In this document: positions 9,801 to 17,509 of the stretch, piece after piece
How the letters are laid out: every line of letters begins with the position of its first letter
How positions within the stretch are numbered: the first letter of the stretch is position 1
Translations under genes and position numbers: made by a program
Notes under the pieces: model-generated
Database searches by the model: none
Told to the model about the DNA's origin: nothing
The model's input: only the letters and a program-made list of their open reading frames with translations
Assembly: GCA_964590495.1 (NCBI GenBank)
Contig: CAZPWQ010000045.1
Location: forward strand, 1-26,731
Direction: 5' to 3'
Source of the DNA: CAZPWQ01 sp964590495
Lineage (GTDB): Bacteria; Bacteroidota; Rhodothermia; Balneolales; Balneolaceae
DNA length: 26,731 bases

Positions 9801-10388
9801 AGAAAAGCTATACGGTTTGAAAGCAGTTATATTGAGAACATAGGGGAAGGAAAGTTTAGTTTAAAACCGTTGCCTGCCAGAGTACAATGGTCGCCGGTTT
9901 ACGGACTTGAAGTTCGGGATATGAATGGCGATCAGTTACTGGACGTGCTGGCAGTCGGTAATTCCTACGCTCCTGATGTTATAACGGGTCAACTTGATGC
10001 CTCGGTCGGAACAGTGTTAGCAGGGAACGGGAAGGGAGATTTTAAATCATTGTCACATCAGAAAAGTGGTTTTTTTGTTGATGGAGATGGAAAAGGATTA
10101 ATCTCATTATTAACTGAAAACGGAAATACTCTATATATTGTTTCCGAGAATAACGATTCGTTGAAAGCTTTTAAACATAAGGATTTGGTTTATAATCAGA
10201 TTATAGAACCAGGTCCTTCGGTTTCTTATATGATATTAACGTACGACGACGGTTATACAGAAAAAAGAGAATTGTATTATGGATCGGGTTATTTGTCGCA
10301 ATCTACCAGGAAGGTTAAGTTATCTGATAATGTAAAGAGTGTGACTTTCTTCAATTTCCGGGGAGAAGAGGAAACGGTAGTCAGATAA
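6801..10388 (+). CDS. FG-GAP/VCBS-repeat and ASPIC/UnbV-domain lipoprotein
   Basis: The product is a 1195-residue exported protein starting at GTG. A leader with a hydrophobic stretch and lipobox-like end (ILLFEGC, C about 34) is followed by many FG-GAP/VCBS calcium-binding loops, seen as repeated D-x-N/D-x-D-G-x-x-D words (DINNDSLPDIF, DINNDGYLDLY, DYDKDGDLDLY, DLNNDGWEDIY, DFDNDGHRDIW). An ASPIC/UnbV domain lies at about 528-615, then a second set of VCBS loops. This points to an outer-surface beta-propeller scaffold. The family often follows SusC/SusD pairs; its biochemical role is not established. No later Met gives any export signal, so the GTG start inside the repeat tract is preferred. 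Confidence 0.88.
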   Translation: MKRQKAKRIYSLNHSSLVTHYLLLIAYILLFEGCQGIDSSSQIFRILPPEETHIHFINQIEESDSLDMFELFYLYNGGGVAIADINNDSLPDIFFAGNMVPDRLYLNKGNFEFEDITESAGLLDEGWSTGANFVDINNDGYLDLYVCRSGNAPAQQRKNRLYINNGDQTGGGHSLTFTEKAEAFGIADTGYSTQSAFFDYDKDGDLDLYLLNHSNEELQPNRIKELVTDGSGTGNDQLYQNNGDGTFNNVTEDAGIVYPGMGLGIGISDLNNDGWEDIYVANDFLANDYLYLNNRDGTFREVGSEALKHHSLSSMGSELADLDNDGWVDILVVDMLSSDYEKRRRMSDPMSYSYFMESLEAGYHPQYLRNMLQINNGTAPNGDLSFSEIGQYAGIEATGWSWAPLAADFDNDGHRDIWITNGYLRAVVDEDLIRQRIYLERRHGRERARREINETLKNMYDYKQTDALFRNNGDLTFEDKSETWKKGEPTYSNGAAYADLNNDGALDMVVNHINVKAGIYRNNSNQNNYLRIHLKGPQKNRFGLGTEIELYCNDIVQSVQHNVSRGYQSSMEYPIHFGLGSCERVDSLRVIWPDKRSEKLIEIAVNRQLTLEHKDANPQLNLYAESSEPILENFSDTLNLNYRHSEEYYNDFARQPLLPHKHSQMGPGLAVGDFNNDGLDDFFTGGAYNQSGHLFIQNSDGSFSKKLLSANTSPKTSEDMGILFFDADSDGDSDLYVASGSNEFFWGSEYYQDRLYLNDGDGNFHQAPQAIPDIRSSSFTVIAADYDRDGDLDLFIGGRLQPLAKSQPLGYPLPGNSYILRNEGGEFTDVTDTIAEDLKDIGMVTSALWTDFDNDGWMDLIIVGEFMPITFLKNNQGEFENIIETTGLKNTNGWWNSIAGGDFDRDGDTDYIVGNMGLNTRFDASPSQPVSVYAKDFDRNRRIDPIITYHLNEIEYPIHKRDQILEQIPSMRSKFPTYEEYAKTPFEDFFSKEQLKDSYVRKAIRFESSYIENIGEGKFSLKPLPARVQWSPVYGLEVRDMNGDQLLDVLAVGNSYAPDVITGQLDASVGTVLAGNGKGDFKSLSHQKSGFFVDGDGKGLISLLTENGNTLYIVSENNDSLKAFKHKDLVYNQIIEPGPSVSYMILTYDDGYTEKRELYYGSGYLSQSTRKVKLSDNVKSVTFFNFRGEEETVVR

Positions 10389-10593
10389 TAAATACAAAAG
10401 ATTATCAATTGAAATTTGCAGAATCCTGAAAATGAGCATATTAAAAGTATCCTACAATATTGAAATTGATCCGAAATCGGATGTTGTAGAAGAAAATCCA
10501 TATCATTGGTAGAATAATCTATTTAAGATCTATTAATTATTTATCAAATTAATGATATAAACGTGATGTAATATAGATTCTACAAGCTAAATC
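10389..10593. promoter_or_regulatory. AT-rich spacer with a stem-loop, possible internal promoter or attenuator
   Basis: This 205-base gap breaks the otherwise tight gene cluster. It holds a nested inverted repeat: CTACAA at 10452-10457 with TTGTAG at 10484-10489, and inside it ATCCG (10469-10473) with CGGAT (10478-10482) around an AAAT loop. No T-run follows, so a classical terminator is doubtful. Base composition changes from AT-rich before it to GC-richer after it. Confidence 0.35.
10432..10512 (+). CDS. Possible 26-residue peptide ORF
   Basis: An ATG-to-TAG ORF of 26 codons lies in the spacer. The peptide includes ILKVSYNIEIDPKSD and ends with ENPYHW. It resembles ordinary protein text and overlaps the stem-loop above. 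There is no strong ribosome site and I do not recognise it. It could be a small protein, a leader peptide or chance. Confidence 0.2.
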   Translation: MSILKVSYNIEIDPKSDVVEENPYHW

Positions 10594-13332
10594 ATGATGG
10601 AGATTTTATCAGCCAGGAAATATAGGATGTATATATTATCGGTACTCGTACTATTTTTTGGCGGGGTGTATATTTTGTATACGCCCGAAAAACCTGTTGA
10701 CTATAGCAGGGATATTAAGCCGATTCTAAATAAAAACTGTCTTGCCTGCCACGGCGGTGTTAAAAAATCGGGTCAATTCAGCTTGTTATTCCAGGAGGAA
10801 GCCTACAGCCCCAATGAATCGGGCAAGCCGGCAATAGTGCCGGGCAATCCCGGTGAAAGCGAGTTGATCAACCGCATTACCCATCCCGACCCGGATGAAC
10901 GGATGCCGTCGGAGGGAGAGCCGCTGCCGGAGGAAGAGATCGAGCTGCTGACCAGGTGGATAGACCAGGGGGCTACGTGGGGCGAACACTGGGCGTATCA
11001 ACGACCGGAACCGGTAACCCCACCCGATGTGGCCGGTGATTGGGCGAACAATGAGATTGATCAATTTATTTTCAGGAAGCTGAAACAGCAAGATCTGGCC
11101 CCTTCTCCCCCGGCGGACAAGCCCACCTTGTTGCGACGGGTTTCATTGGATTTGACAGGACTGCCTCCAACCCGGCAGGAGCTCGAAAACTTCTTGTCCG
11201 ATGACAGCCCAAACGCTTATGAGAAAGTGGTGGACAGGTTACTGGATTCCCCGCGCTACGGGGAGAGATGGGCCGCCATGTGGATGGATTTGGCCCGTTA
11301 CGCTGACTCGAAAGGCTATGAAAAAGATGGGCCCCGCAATATTTGGCAATACCGGGACTGGCTGATCAAAGCCTTTAACAGTGACAAACCGTTTGATGAA
11401 TTTACAATCGAGCAGTTAGCCGGGGACCTTCTTCCCGATCCTGCCGATGATCAGCGGATTGCCACCGCGTTCCATAGGAACACGATGAACAATGATGAGG
11501 GTGGCACCAACGATGAGGAGTTCCGGGTGGCCGCGGTCATTGATCGCGTCAATACTACCTGGAATGTGTGGCAGGCCACCACCATGGAATGCGTGCAGTG
11601 CCACAGCCATCCGTATGATCCCATTCGCCATGAGGATTATTTTAAATCGTACGCCTATTTTAACAACACTGCCGATGAAGATGTACCCAGCGAAGCTCCC
11701 AACCTGACGACGTTCCGACGCGAAGAAGACCGGCAACAGTTGGAAGAAATTATCCAATGGGTTCATAAGCGGACCAGGAGTGAGCAGCAAGCGGAAGAGG
11801 CGGAGGAACTGATTCGCCTGACAGAACCGAAGATTCATGCCCACTCGTTTGATCAAATTGAGAATGGTGCGATCACGTCTACCAACCGTTACCTGGCCGT
11901 GGAGCACGGCGGCCACGCACGAATTTCGGATGTGGATTTGACCGGTAAAGACCGCATGTTGATCAGCTATAGAGGCAGCAGGGCTACCGGGCAAGTTGAT
12001 ATCCGGAAAGACAGTCCGAAAGGGAAACGGATCGGCCGGTGGGACATCCAGGAAGATGACGGTCCACGCGATTTTGATATTACCTCTATCCCGATTACGC
12101 CGCAAGAAGGGCGGCACGACCTGTATTTTGTGTTTTCTGATCCGGGGCAGGAAGGATATGTAAGCACGATTGAGTGGGTGCTGTTTCACCAGGCACTGCC
12201 AGGGGAAGGGGAGCCCGGTTTTGAGGATACAAGCAAGAAATTTTATACGTTGCTCAACAGGGATCAGGTTATCGAAACTCCGGTGATGGTGGAGCTGGAG
12301 GGCAGCCACAAGCGTACAACCCGCGTGTTCGAACGTGGTAACTGGATGGTTCACGGAGATACGGTACAACCGGGCGTACCGGAGGTGTTAAATCCCATGC
12401 CAGAGGAGTATCCGGATAACCGGCTGGGGCTTGCCCGGTGGCTGGTGAGCAGCGAAAATCCGCTTACCGCCCGGGTAACGGTCAACCGGTTCTGGGAGCA
12501 ACTCTTTGGTACCGGAATTGTGGAAACGGTCTCGGACTTCGGTTCGCAGGGATTCTCCCCTTCTCATCCGGAATTGCTGGATTGGCTGGCACTCCGGTTT
12601 GCGGGGGAATATCAGTGGAGCATCAAGAAACTGCTCAAACAGATCGTAATGTCTGCTTCCTATCAGCAAACTTCCAAAGCTTCGCCCGGTCTTCGTGAGC
12701 TTGATCCCAATAACCGTTTGTTGGCCAGGGGGCCGCGGATTCGGCTTACGGCCGAACAGGTTCGTGACCAGGCGCTGGCTGTAGGAGGACAACTGAGTGA
12801 TAAAATGTATGGGCACAGCGTGATGCCTCCCCAGCCGGACGGGCTATGGCAGACGGTCTACAGCGGGTTGGAGTGGAAAACCAGCAAAGGGGAGGACAGA
12901 TACCGTCGCGCGTTGTATACTTTTTGGCGCAGGACCAATCCTTATCCCTCCATGATTGCTTTTGACTCCCCCAGCCGTGAGGTATGTGTGGCACGCCGTA
13001 TTAATACCAATACTCCTCTTCAGGCCCTTGTTACTCTAAACGATCCGGTCTATGTGGAGGCTGCACGGGGACTGGCCGAGCGGGTCTTGCAAAACACCCC
13101 CGACAACACCGAAGAGCAGTTAAGGACTGGCTATCGATTGGCGATGTTCCGGGATATCAGTCCTGAAAAGCTGGCGGAGCTGAAAAACCTGTATCGTGAT
13201 ACCAAAAAACATTTTGACGAACACCCGAAAGCGGCCGAAGAATTAACCGGGAAAAAAGATCTGCAACTGGCAACACTGACGATAGTATCCAGTGCGATAA
13301 TGAACCTGGATGAATTTATAACAAAATCATAG
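10594..13332 (+). CDS. PSCyt1-DUF1549-DUF1553 (PSD1-type) exported haem protein
   Basis: The protein has 912 residues. A membrane anchor or uncleaved signal lies at about 11-30. The planctomycete-cytochrome-type PSCyt1 domain has a haem motif CLACH at C49/C52/H53 and typical text (SRDIKPILNKNC, VPGNPGESELINRI, RMPSEGEPL, LLTRWIDQGA). DUF1549 follows (RRVSLDLTGLPPT, RYGERWAAMWMDLARYADS, and a second CxxCH, CVQCHSHPYDP, at C333/C336/H337). DUF1553 is at the C-terminus (NPLTARVTVNRFWEQLFG, FDSPSREVCVARRINTNTPLQ). The family is common in Planctomycetes and some Bacteroidota, and its reaction is unknown. The second haem-like motif is a family trait and may bind metal or haem. It is followed 11 bases later by the DUF1501 gene, the usual partner. 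Confidence 0.93.
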   Translation: MMEILSARKYRMYILSVLVLFFGGVYILYTPEKPVDYSRDIKPILNKNCLACHGGVKKSGQFSLLFQEEAYSPNESGKPAIVPGNPGESELINRITHPDPDERMPSEGEPLPEEEIELLTRWIDQGATWGEHWAYQRPEPVTPPDVAGDWANNEIDQFIFRKLKQQDLAPSPPADKPTLLRRVSLDLTGLPPTRQELENFLSDDSPNAYEKVVDRLLDSPRYGERWAAMWMDLARYADSKGYEKDGPRNIWQYRDWLIKAFNSDKPFDEFTIEQLAGDLLPDPADDQRIATAFHRNTMNNDEGGTNDEEFRVAAVIDRVNTTWNVWQATTMECVQCHSHPYDPIRHEDYFKSYAYFNNTADEDVPSEAPNLTTFRREEDRQQLEEIIQWVHKRTRSEQQAEEAEELIRLTEPKIHAHSFDQIENGAITSTNRYLAVEHGGHARISDVDLTGKDRMLISYRGSRATGQVDIRKDSPKGKRIGRWDIQEDDGPRDFDITSIPITPQEGRHDLYFVFSDPGQEGYVSTIEWVLFHQALPGEGEPGFEDTSKKFYTLLNRDQVIETPVMVELEGSHKRTTRVFERGNWMVHGDTVQPGVPEVLNPMPEEYPDNRLGLARWLVSSENPLTARVTVNRFWEQLFGTGIVETVSDFGSQGFSPSHPELLDWLALRFAGEYQWSIKKLLKQIVMSASYQQTSKASPGLRELDPNNRLLARGPRIRLTAEQVRDQALAVGGQLSDKMYGHSVMPPQPDGLWQTVYSGLEWKTSKGEDRYRRALYTFWRRTNPYPSMIAFDSPSREVCVARRINTNTPLQALVTLNDPVYVEAARGLAERVLQNTPDNTEEQLRTGYRLAMFRDISPEKLAELKNLYRDTKKHFDEHPKAAEELTGKKDLQLATLTIVSSAIMNLDEFITKS

Positions 13333-13343
13333 GTGGGCGTAAC

Positions 13344-14831
13344 ATGGATATTTTTGAAGAATTAAAATACAGAAAACTAAAGTCGCAGACCCGACGTCAT
13401 TTTTTAAAGAAATGTTCGCTCGGGTTGGGAGGATTAGCATTTTCGGCTATGACAGGATGTAGTCCCTTTTCCTCTTCTACCGGAGAAAAGCGAAAGATTG
13501 GAGAGCAAATCCATCCACTGTCACCAAAACCACCCCATTTTGCCCCAAAGGCTAAACGTGTTATTTATCTCCATATGGCCGGTGCCCCATCACAACTGGA
13601 ATTGTTTGATTACAAGCCGGAGCTTCAGAAATTGCACGGTAAAGATTGTCCGCAGTCATTGCTGGAAGGCAAGGAGTTTGCTTTTATTGAAGGAGTTCCC
13701 AAGATGATGGGGCCTCAGGCAAATTTCGAGAAAAGAGGGGATTCGGGGATAATGGTTTCGGATCTGCTGCCCCACTTTTCAACCGTGGTAGACGACGTTG
13801 CGATCATCAAATCGATGCATACAAATGAGTTTAACCATGCCCCGGCTCAGTTGTATATGCTTACCGGCGATCCAAGGTTGGGACGCCCAAGCATGGGTTC
13901 ATGGGTAACGTACGGACTCGGTAGTGAGAACGAAAACCTGCCCGGCTTTATGGTACTGGTTTCCGGAGGTAAAACTCCGAGTGCCGGGAAAAGCATATGG
14001 GGAAGCGGGTTCCTCCCATCGGTTTACCAGGGGGTGCAGTGTCGCTCAAAGGGAGATCCGGTACTCTATGTCTCCAATCCCGATGGAGTGAATCGAAATC
14101 TCAGAAAAAAAGCGATCAAAGCGATCAACGAGATAAATCGTAAAGAATATGAAGAGGTCGGAGACGGGGAAATTTTAACCCGGATCTCCCAATATGAGAT
14201 GGCATTCCGTATGCAAACTTCCGTACCCGAGGTGATGGATATTTCTGATGAGCCGGATTATATTCACGAAATGTATGGCACCGAACCGGGTAAAACTTCG
14301 TTTGCCAACAACTGTTTGTTAGCGAGGAGATTGGTAGAGAGGGATGTTCGATTTGTCCAGCTGTTCGACTGGGGATGGGATTCCCATGGAACTGATGAAC
14401 AAACCGGCATCGACGCGGGTTTCCGGGATAAATGCCGCCAGGTGGATCAACCCATGACAGCGCTGATCAAGGATCTGAAGCAACGGGGCATGCTGGAAGA
14501 AACCCTGGTAGTATGGGGCGGGGAGTTTGGCCGAACCCCGATGCAGGAAAATCGGGATGGCCAGGAGATGCCTTTTATGGGCCGTGATCATCATACCGAA
14601 GCATTCAGCGTCTGGATGGCCGGTGGGGGCGTGAAAGGAGGTATGACCTACGGAGAGACCGATGAGATCGGCTATGCGGGAATTAAGGATCGCGTGCATA
14701 TCCACGATCTCCAGGCTACAATCCTGCATCAGATGGGGCTTGATCACGAGGCGCTGACCTATTTTCATCAGGGGCGGGATTTTCGTCTCACCGACGTGCA
14801 CGGTCACGTAGTAAAAGATATCCTGGCCTAG
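13344..14831 (+). CDS. DUF1501 Tat-exported lipoprotein
   Basis: The protein has 495 residues. The twin-arginine signal is TRRHFLKK (R17-R18), followed by a glycine-rich hydrophobic stretch and a lipobox ending at C39 (SAMTGC), so it is probably folded in the cytoplasm with a cofactor and then anchored in the envelope. DUF1501 features include GAPSQLELFDYKPEL, KSMHTNEFNHAPAQLYMLTG, FDWGWDSHGT, VWGGEFGRTP and MGRDHHTEAF. The family is thought to have an alkaline-phosphatase/sulfatase-like fold with metal-binding D/H residues; its activity is not established. A good ribosome site (AGGTGGG) lies just before ATG 13344. The 11-base gap from the PSD1 gene indicates tight co-expression, as seen for this pair in other phyla. 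Confidence 0.92.
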   Translation: MDIFEELKYRKLKSQTRRHFLKKCSLGLGGLAFSAMTGCSPFSSSTGEKRKIGEQIHPLSPKPPHFAPKAKRVIYLHMAGAPSQLELFDYKPELQKLHGKDCPQSLLEGKEFAFIEGVPKMMGPQANFEKRGDSGIMVSDLLPHFSTVVDDVAIIKSMHTNEFNHAPAQLYMLTGDPRLGRPSMGSWVTYGLGSENENLPGFMVLVSGGKTPSAGKSIWGSGFLPSVYQGVQCRSKGDPVLYVSNPDGVNRNLRKKAIKAINEINRKEYEEVGDGEILTRISQYEMAFRMQTSVPEVMDISDEPDYIHEMYGTEPGKTSFANNCLLARRLVERDVRFVQLFDWGWDSHGTDEQTGIDAGFRDKCRQVDQPMTALIKDLKQRGMLEETLVVWGGEFGRTPMQENRDGQEMPFMGRDHHTEAFSVWMAGGGVKGGMTYGETDEIGYAGIKDRVHIHDLQATILHQMGLDHEALTYFHQGRDFRLTDVHGHVVKDILA

Positions 14832-14904
14832 ATAGAAAGGAGAAATAGGGTTGGGTATATGCTGCCAACATGATTCAACTTCAATATTTTAATTTAAAAT
14901 TAAT

Positions 14905-15825
14905 ATGTCCATTGACAGGAAAACGTTTATCTCAAGTTTAGCCCTGGGTAGCGGTGGTGTGCTGTTCGGCCGCCCGGCTAAACAGGAAAGGAACGAAACC
15001 GGCTTTCCCATCCCCGATGATTTTTCCATTATATATCTGGCTACGAGATGGGGCTTCCCGGGGTCGCTGGAGGAGTTTTGCACGGAGGTCAAGGAAGCCG
15101 GCTACGATGGAATTGAGGTATGGCTTCCCGACAGCAGGCAGGAGCAAGAAAGGTTGATGAAAACCACCCGGAATTACCAGTTGGAGGTGGGACTGCTTGT
15201 CGGGTCCGGCAGAAATTCCTTTGCTAATCATTTAACCGAGTTCAAACGGGACATTGACCAAGCTGTCGAGCTGAATCCATTGCTGATCAACTGCCATTCC
15301 GGGCGGGATTATTTTTCGTTTGAGCAAAACAGGCAGATTATTGATTATGCAGTAAAAATGAGCAAATCTACTGGTATTGACATATATCACGAGACCCACC
15401 GATCACGAATACTCTTTGCAGCTCATATCGCTCGCCGGTTTATCGAACAGATCCCCGATTTATGCCTCACGCTTGATATCTCGCATTGGTGCAACGTGCA
15501 TGAATCGATGCTGGCCGATCAGCCCGAAGCAGTACAACGGGCGCTGGAGCGAACCGGTCACATTCATGCCCGTGTCGGCCACCGGGAAGGCCCGCAGGTG
15601 ACGGATCCTCGTGCCCCGGAATGGGAACAGGCGGTGGTGGCCCACTTTGATTGGTGGGACCAGGTCGTAAAACGGAAAATCGAAGACGGAGCCCGGTTGA
15701 CGGTGACACCCGAGTTCGGTCCCCCCGCTTACATGCCCGCCGTTCCTTACACAAAACAGCCGCTGGCAAACCAGTGGGAAATTAATGCCTATATGATGGA
15801 ATTGTGGAAGCAGCGCTACAGCTAA
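14905..15825 (+). CDS. TIM-barrel sugar isomerase/epimerase-like protein with Tat-like leader
   Basis: The protein has 306 residues. It looks like an AP-endonuclease-2-type TIM barrel (xylose-isomerase-like), the fold of sugar isomerases and epimerases. Early barrel text is EVKEAGYDGIEVWLP. Likely metal ligands at strand ends are E163 (YHETHRSR), D191 (LTLDISHW), H221 (HIHARVG) and E270 (VTPEFGP). The N-terminus DRKTFISSLALGSGGVLFG resembles a twin-arginine leader with RK in place of RR, so the enzyme may be exported, like its neighbours. Substrate is unknown; a keto- or aldose-sugar is a reasonable guess from the fold. It lies 73 bases after the DUF1501 gene. Confidence 0.85.
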   Translation: MSIDRKTFISSLALGSGGVLFGRPAKQERNETGFPIPDDFSIIYLATRWGFPGSLEEFCTEVKEAGYDGIEVWLPDSRQEQERLMKTTRNYQLEVGLLVGSGRNSFANHLTEFKRDIDQAVELNPLLINCHSGRDYFSFEQNRQIIDYAVKMSKSTGIDIYHETHRSRILFAAHIARRFIEQIPDLCLTLDISHWCNVHESMLADQPEAVQRALERTGHIHARVGHREGPQVTDPRAPEWEQAVVAHFDWWDQVVKRKIEDGARLTVTPEFGPPAYMPAVPYTKQPLANQWEINAYMMELWKQRYS

Positions 15826-15901
15826 CCCGGATATCTCACTAAGAAATCAGGTCGTGAACAAGCTTACCGAAATTTTACATATATATGAGATACACGGGTT
15901 A
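15823..15901. promoter_or_regulatory. Long stem-loop starting at the stop codon of the TIM-barrel gene
   Basis: The 16 bases at 15823-15838, which begin with the TAA stop codon, pair with 15886-15901 at 14 of 16 positions. The loop is 47 bases. No U-run follows, so it may be an mRNA stabiliser, processing site or weak attenuator rather than a terminator. Confidence 0.5.
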
Positions 15902-15943
15902 AGTCAAAATATAGCACAAGACATTATCCAATAAGCAATAGTG

Positions 15944-17401
15944 ATGGAGCAAGAAGTATCCGATATCGTTTTATTTTTTGGTCGTTTCCACCCCCTGATT
16001 CTGCATTTGCCGATCGGGTTTCTGGTGATGGCGTTTATCCTGGAGATCCTGTCCAGAACCAAAAGGTTTGAGTCGTATGGCGCTGCTGCGGGTTTTGTTT
16101 TACTACTCGGTTCTATTACGGCTGCAGTAACTGCTCTTCTTGGTTATTTGTTGTCCCAGGCTGGTGGTTACAATGAACAGGTGCTGACCATCCACAAATG
16201 GTCCGGAATTGGCGTGGCGGTGTTGTCCGGGGGAGCATACGGGTTCAAATGCTGGCACGAGAAGCAAGCGTCTGTGGTAGTGGATCGGGTCTATTTGTCT
16301 CTGATTTCGGTTATGATGTTGACGCTGGCAGTAGCCGGCCACTATGGGGGATCCCTGACGCATGGCAGCGATTACCTGACCCGGTACATGTCCAATGAAT
16401 TGCGCGCGATTGTGGGGATGTCTCCCAGGGAACAGAGAGGTTTCAATGAGATAACAAACCTGCAGGAAGCAGTAGTATATGACGATATAATCGATCCCAT
16501 TCTGGAAACCCGCTGTACCTCCTGCCACAACGAAAGCAAAAAGAAGGGAGAGCTGCAAATGCATACCCGCGATCTTTTGTTGAAGGGGGGTGAAGGCGGA
16601 CCTGTCCTGGTAGAAGGCAATGCCGGAGAAAGCGAGATGATCCGGCGAATTCACCTGCCGGAGCATCACGATGAGCATATGCCGCCCGATGGGAAACGCC
16701 AGCTTACGGATGAACATAAGGATCTGCTGGCGTGGTGGATCGAAAATGGCGCTCCCTTTGATAAAAAAGTGGCGGAGATTGAAGTGCCTGAGCAGGTTCA
16801 ATCTGCACTGAATACGCTGGTCGACCCTCAGGCGAATATGAGCCCGGCCGAAAAGTTGCTGGCTTCGGAGATTTCACCGGCTGATCAGCAAGTGCTCGCA
16901 GACCTGAAGAACAAGGGAATAAATATTCGTCCTGTATTCGCTGGAAGTAGCTGGCTGCAGGCCGATATCCCACAAAACAGATCTGTTGATTCTTTAATTA
17001 CTTTTATAAGTAAAGCATCAACACAAATTACCTGGCTCGATTTGGGTGGTACCGTCATAACAGATGAGGGGCTAAAAACTCTCGGAAAGTTTAAAAACCT
17101 GACACGGCTTCATTTGCATAATACCGATGTTACCGACGAAGGACTTTCCCATCTTACAGATCTTCCGAACCTGGAACATCTGAACTTATATGGAACGAGT
17201 GTGACCGATGAGGGCATTCAACAGCTGGAAGAGCTGCCCAATTTGCGAAAGCTCTTTGTATGGCAGACCCGGATAACGCAAGAGGGAGCAGGGGAATTAG
17301 AAAAAGCGTTACCTGGATTGGAGATCAACTTAGGGTTAAGTGATACCACCGGCGTAGCAGCTTCAGAGGTTGATAAACCAGAAGTTGAAGAAAACTATTG
17401 A
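15944..17401 (+). CDS. DUF2231 membrane protein fused to a c-type cytochrome domain and leucine-rich repeats
   Basis: The product is about 485 residues. An N-terminal DUF2231-like membrane part has about four hydrophobic helices and the typical FHPLILHLPIG (two histidines that could ligate haem). A PSCyt1-type cytochrome domain carries CTSCH at about 191-195, with VLVEGNAGESEMIRRI and HMPPDGKRQL. The C-terminus (about 350-470) has leucine-rich repeats of the T-D-E-G-L type (LTRLHLHNTDVTDEGLSHL). It probably passes electrons between the exported haem proteins of this cluster and the respiratory chain; that is inference. An overlapping GTG at 15941 precedes ATG 15944; I prefer the ATG. It ends the plus-strand cluster. 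Confidence 0.88.
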   Translation: MEQEVSDIVLFFGRFHPLILHLPIGFLVMAFILEILSRTKRFESYGAAAGFVLLLGSITAAVTALLGYLLSQAGGYNEQVLTIHKWSGIGVAVLSGGAYGFKCWHEKQASVVVDRVYLSLISVMMLTLAVAGHYGGSLTHGSDYLTRYMSNELRAIVGMSPREQRGFNEITNLQEAVVYDDIIDPILETRCTSCHNESKKKGELQMHTRDLLLKGGEGGPVLVEGNAGESEMIRRIHLPEHHDEHMPPDGKRQLTDEHKDLLAWWIENGAPFDKKVAEIEVPEQVQSALNTLVDPQANMSPAEKLLASEISPADQQVLADLKNKGINIRPVFAGSSWLQADIPQNRSVDSLITFISKASTQITWLDLGGTVITDEGLKTLGKFKNLTRLHLHNTDVTDEGLSHLTDLPNLEHLNLYGTSVTDEGIQQLEELPNLRKLFVWQTRITQEGAGELEKALPGLEINLGLSDTTGVAASEVDKPEVEENY

Positions 17402-17427
17402 AGTACGTGAACTCGGAATAAAGGAAC

Positions 17428-17449
17428 CCTCACCCCTTGAGGGGAGAGG
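17428..17449. terminator. GC-rich hairpin at the end of the uptake/redox cluster
   Basis: CCTC-A-CCCC (28-36 of this hundred) pairs with GGGG-A-GAGG around a TTGA loop, a very stable stem with one A/A mismatch. There is no T-tract after it, so Rho-independent termination is uncertain. It sits 26 bases after the last gene and 60 bases before the methyltransferase fragment (copy B). It could also be a REP-type element. Confidence 0.45.
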
Positions 17450-17509
17450 ATCGGCTTCACCGGGTTCTGAAGTCGATCTGAGGGGTGTTCTCTCGATCGG
17501 GGTTGGGCT

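Noticed and set aside
11416..12369. Long minus-strand open frame (317 codons)
   Set aside because: It lies wholly opposite the PSCyt1-DUF1549-DUF1553 gene and its translation has no domain text; it is a shadow of a GC-richer gene.
16103..16801. Minus-strand open frame of 232 codons
   Set aside because: It is antisense to the DUF2231-cytochrome-LRR gene, which has recognisable domains in its own frame.
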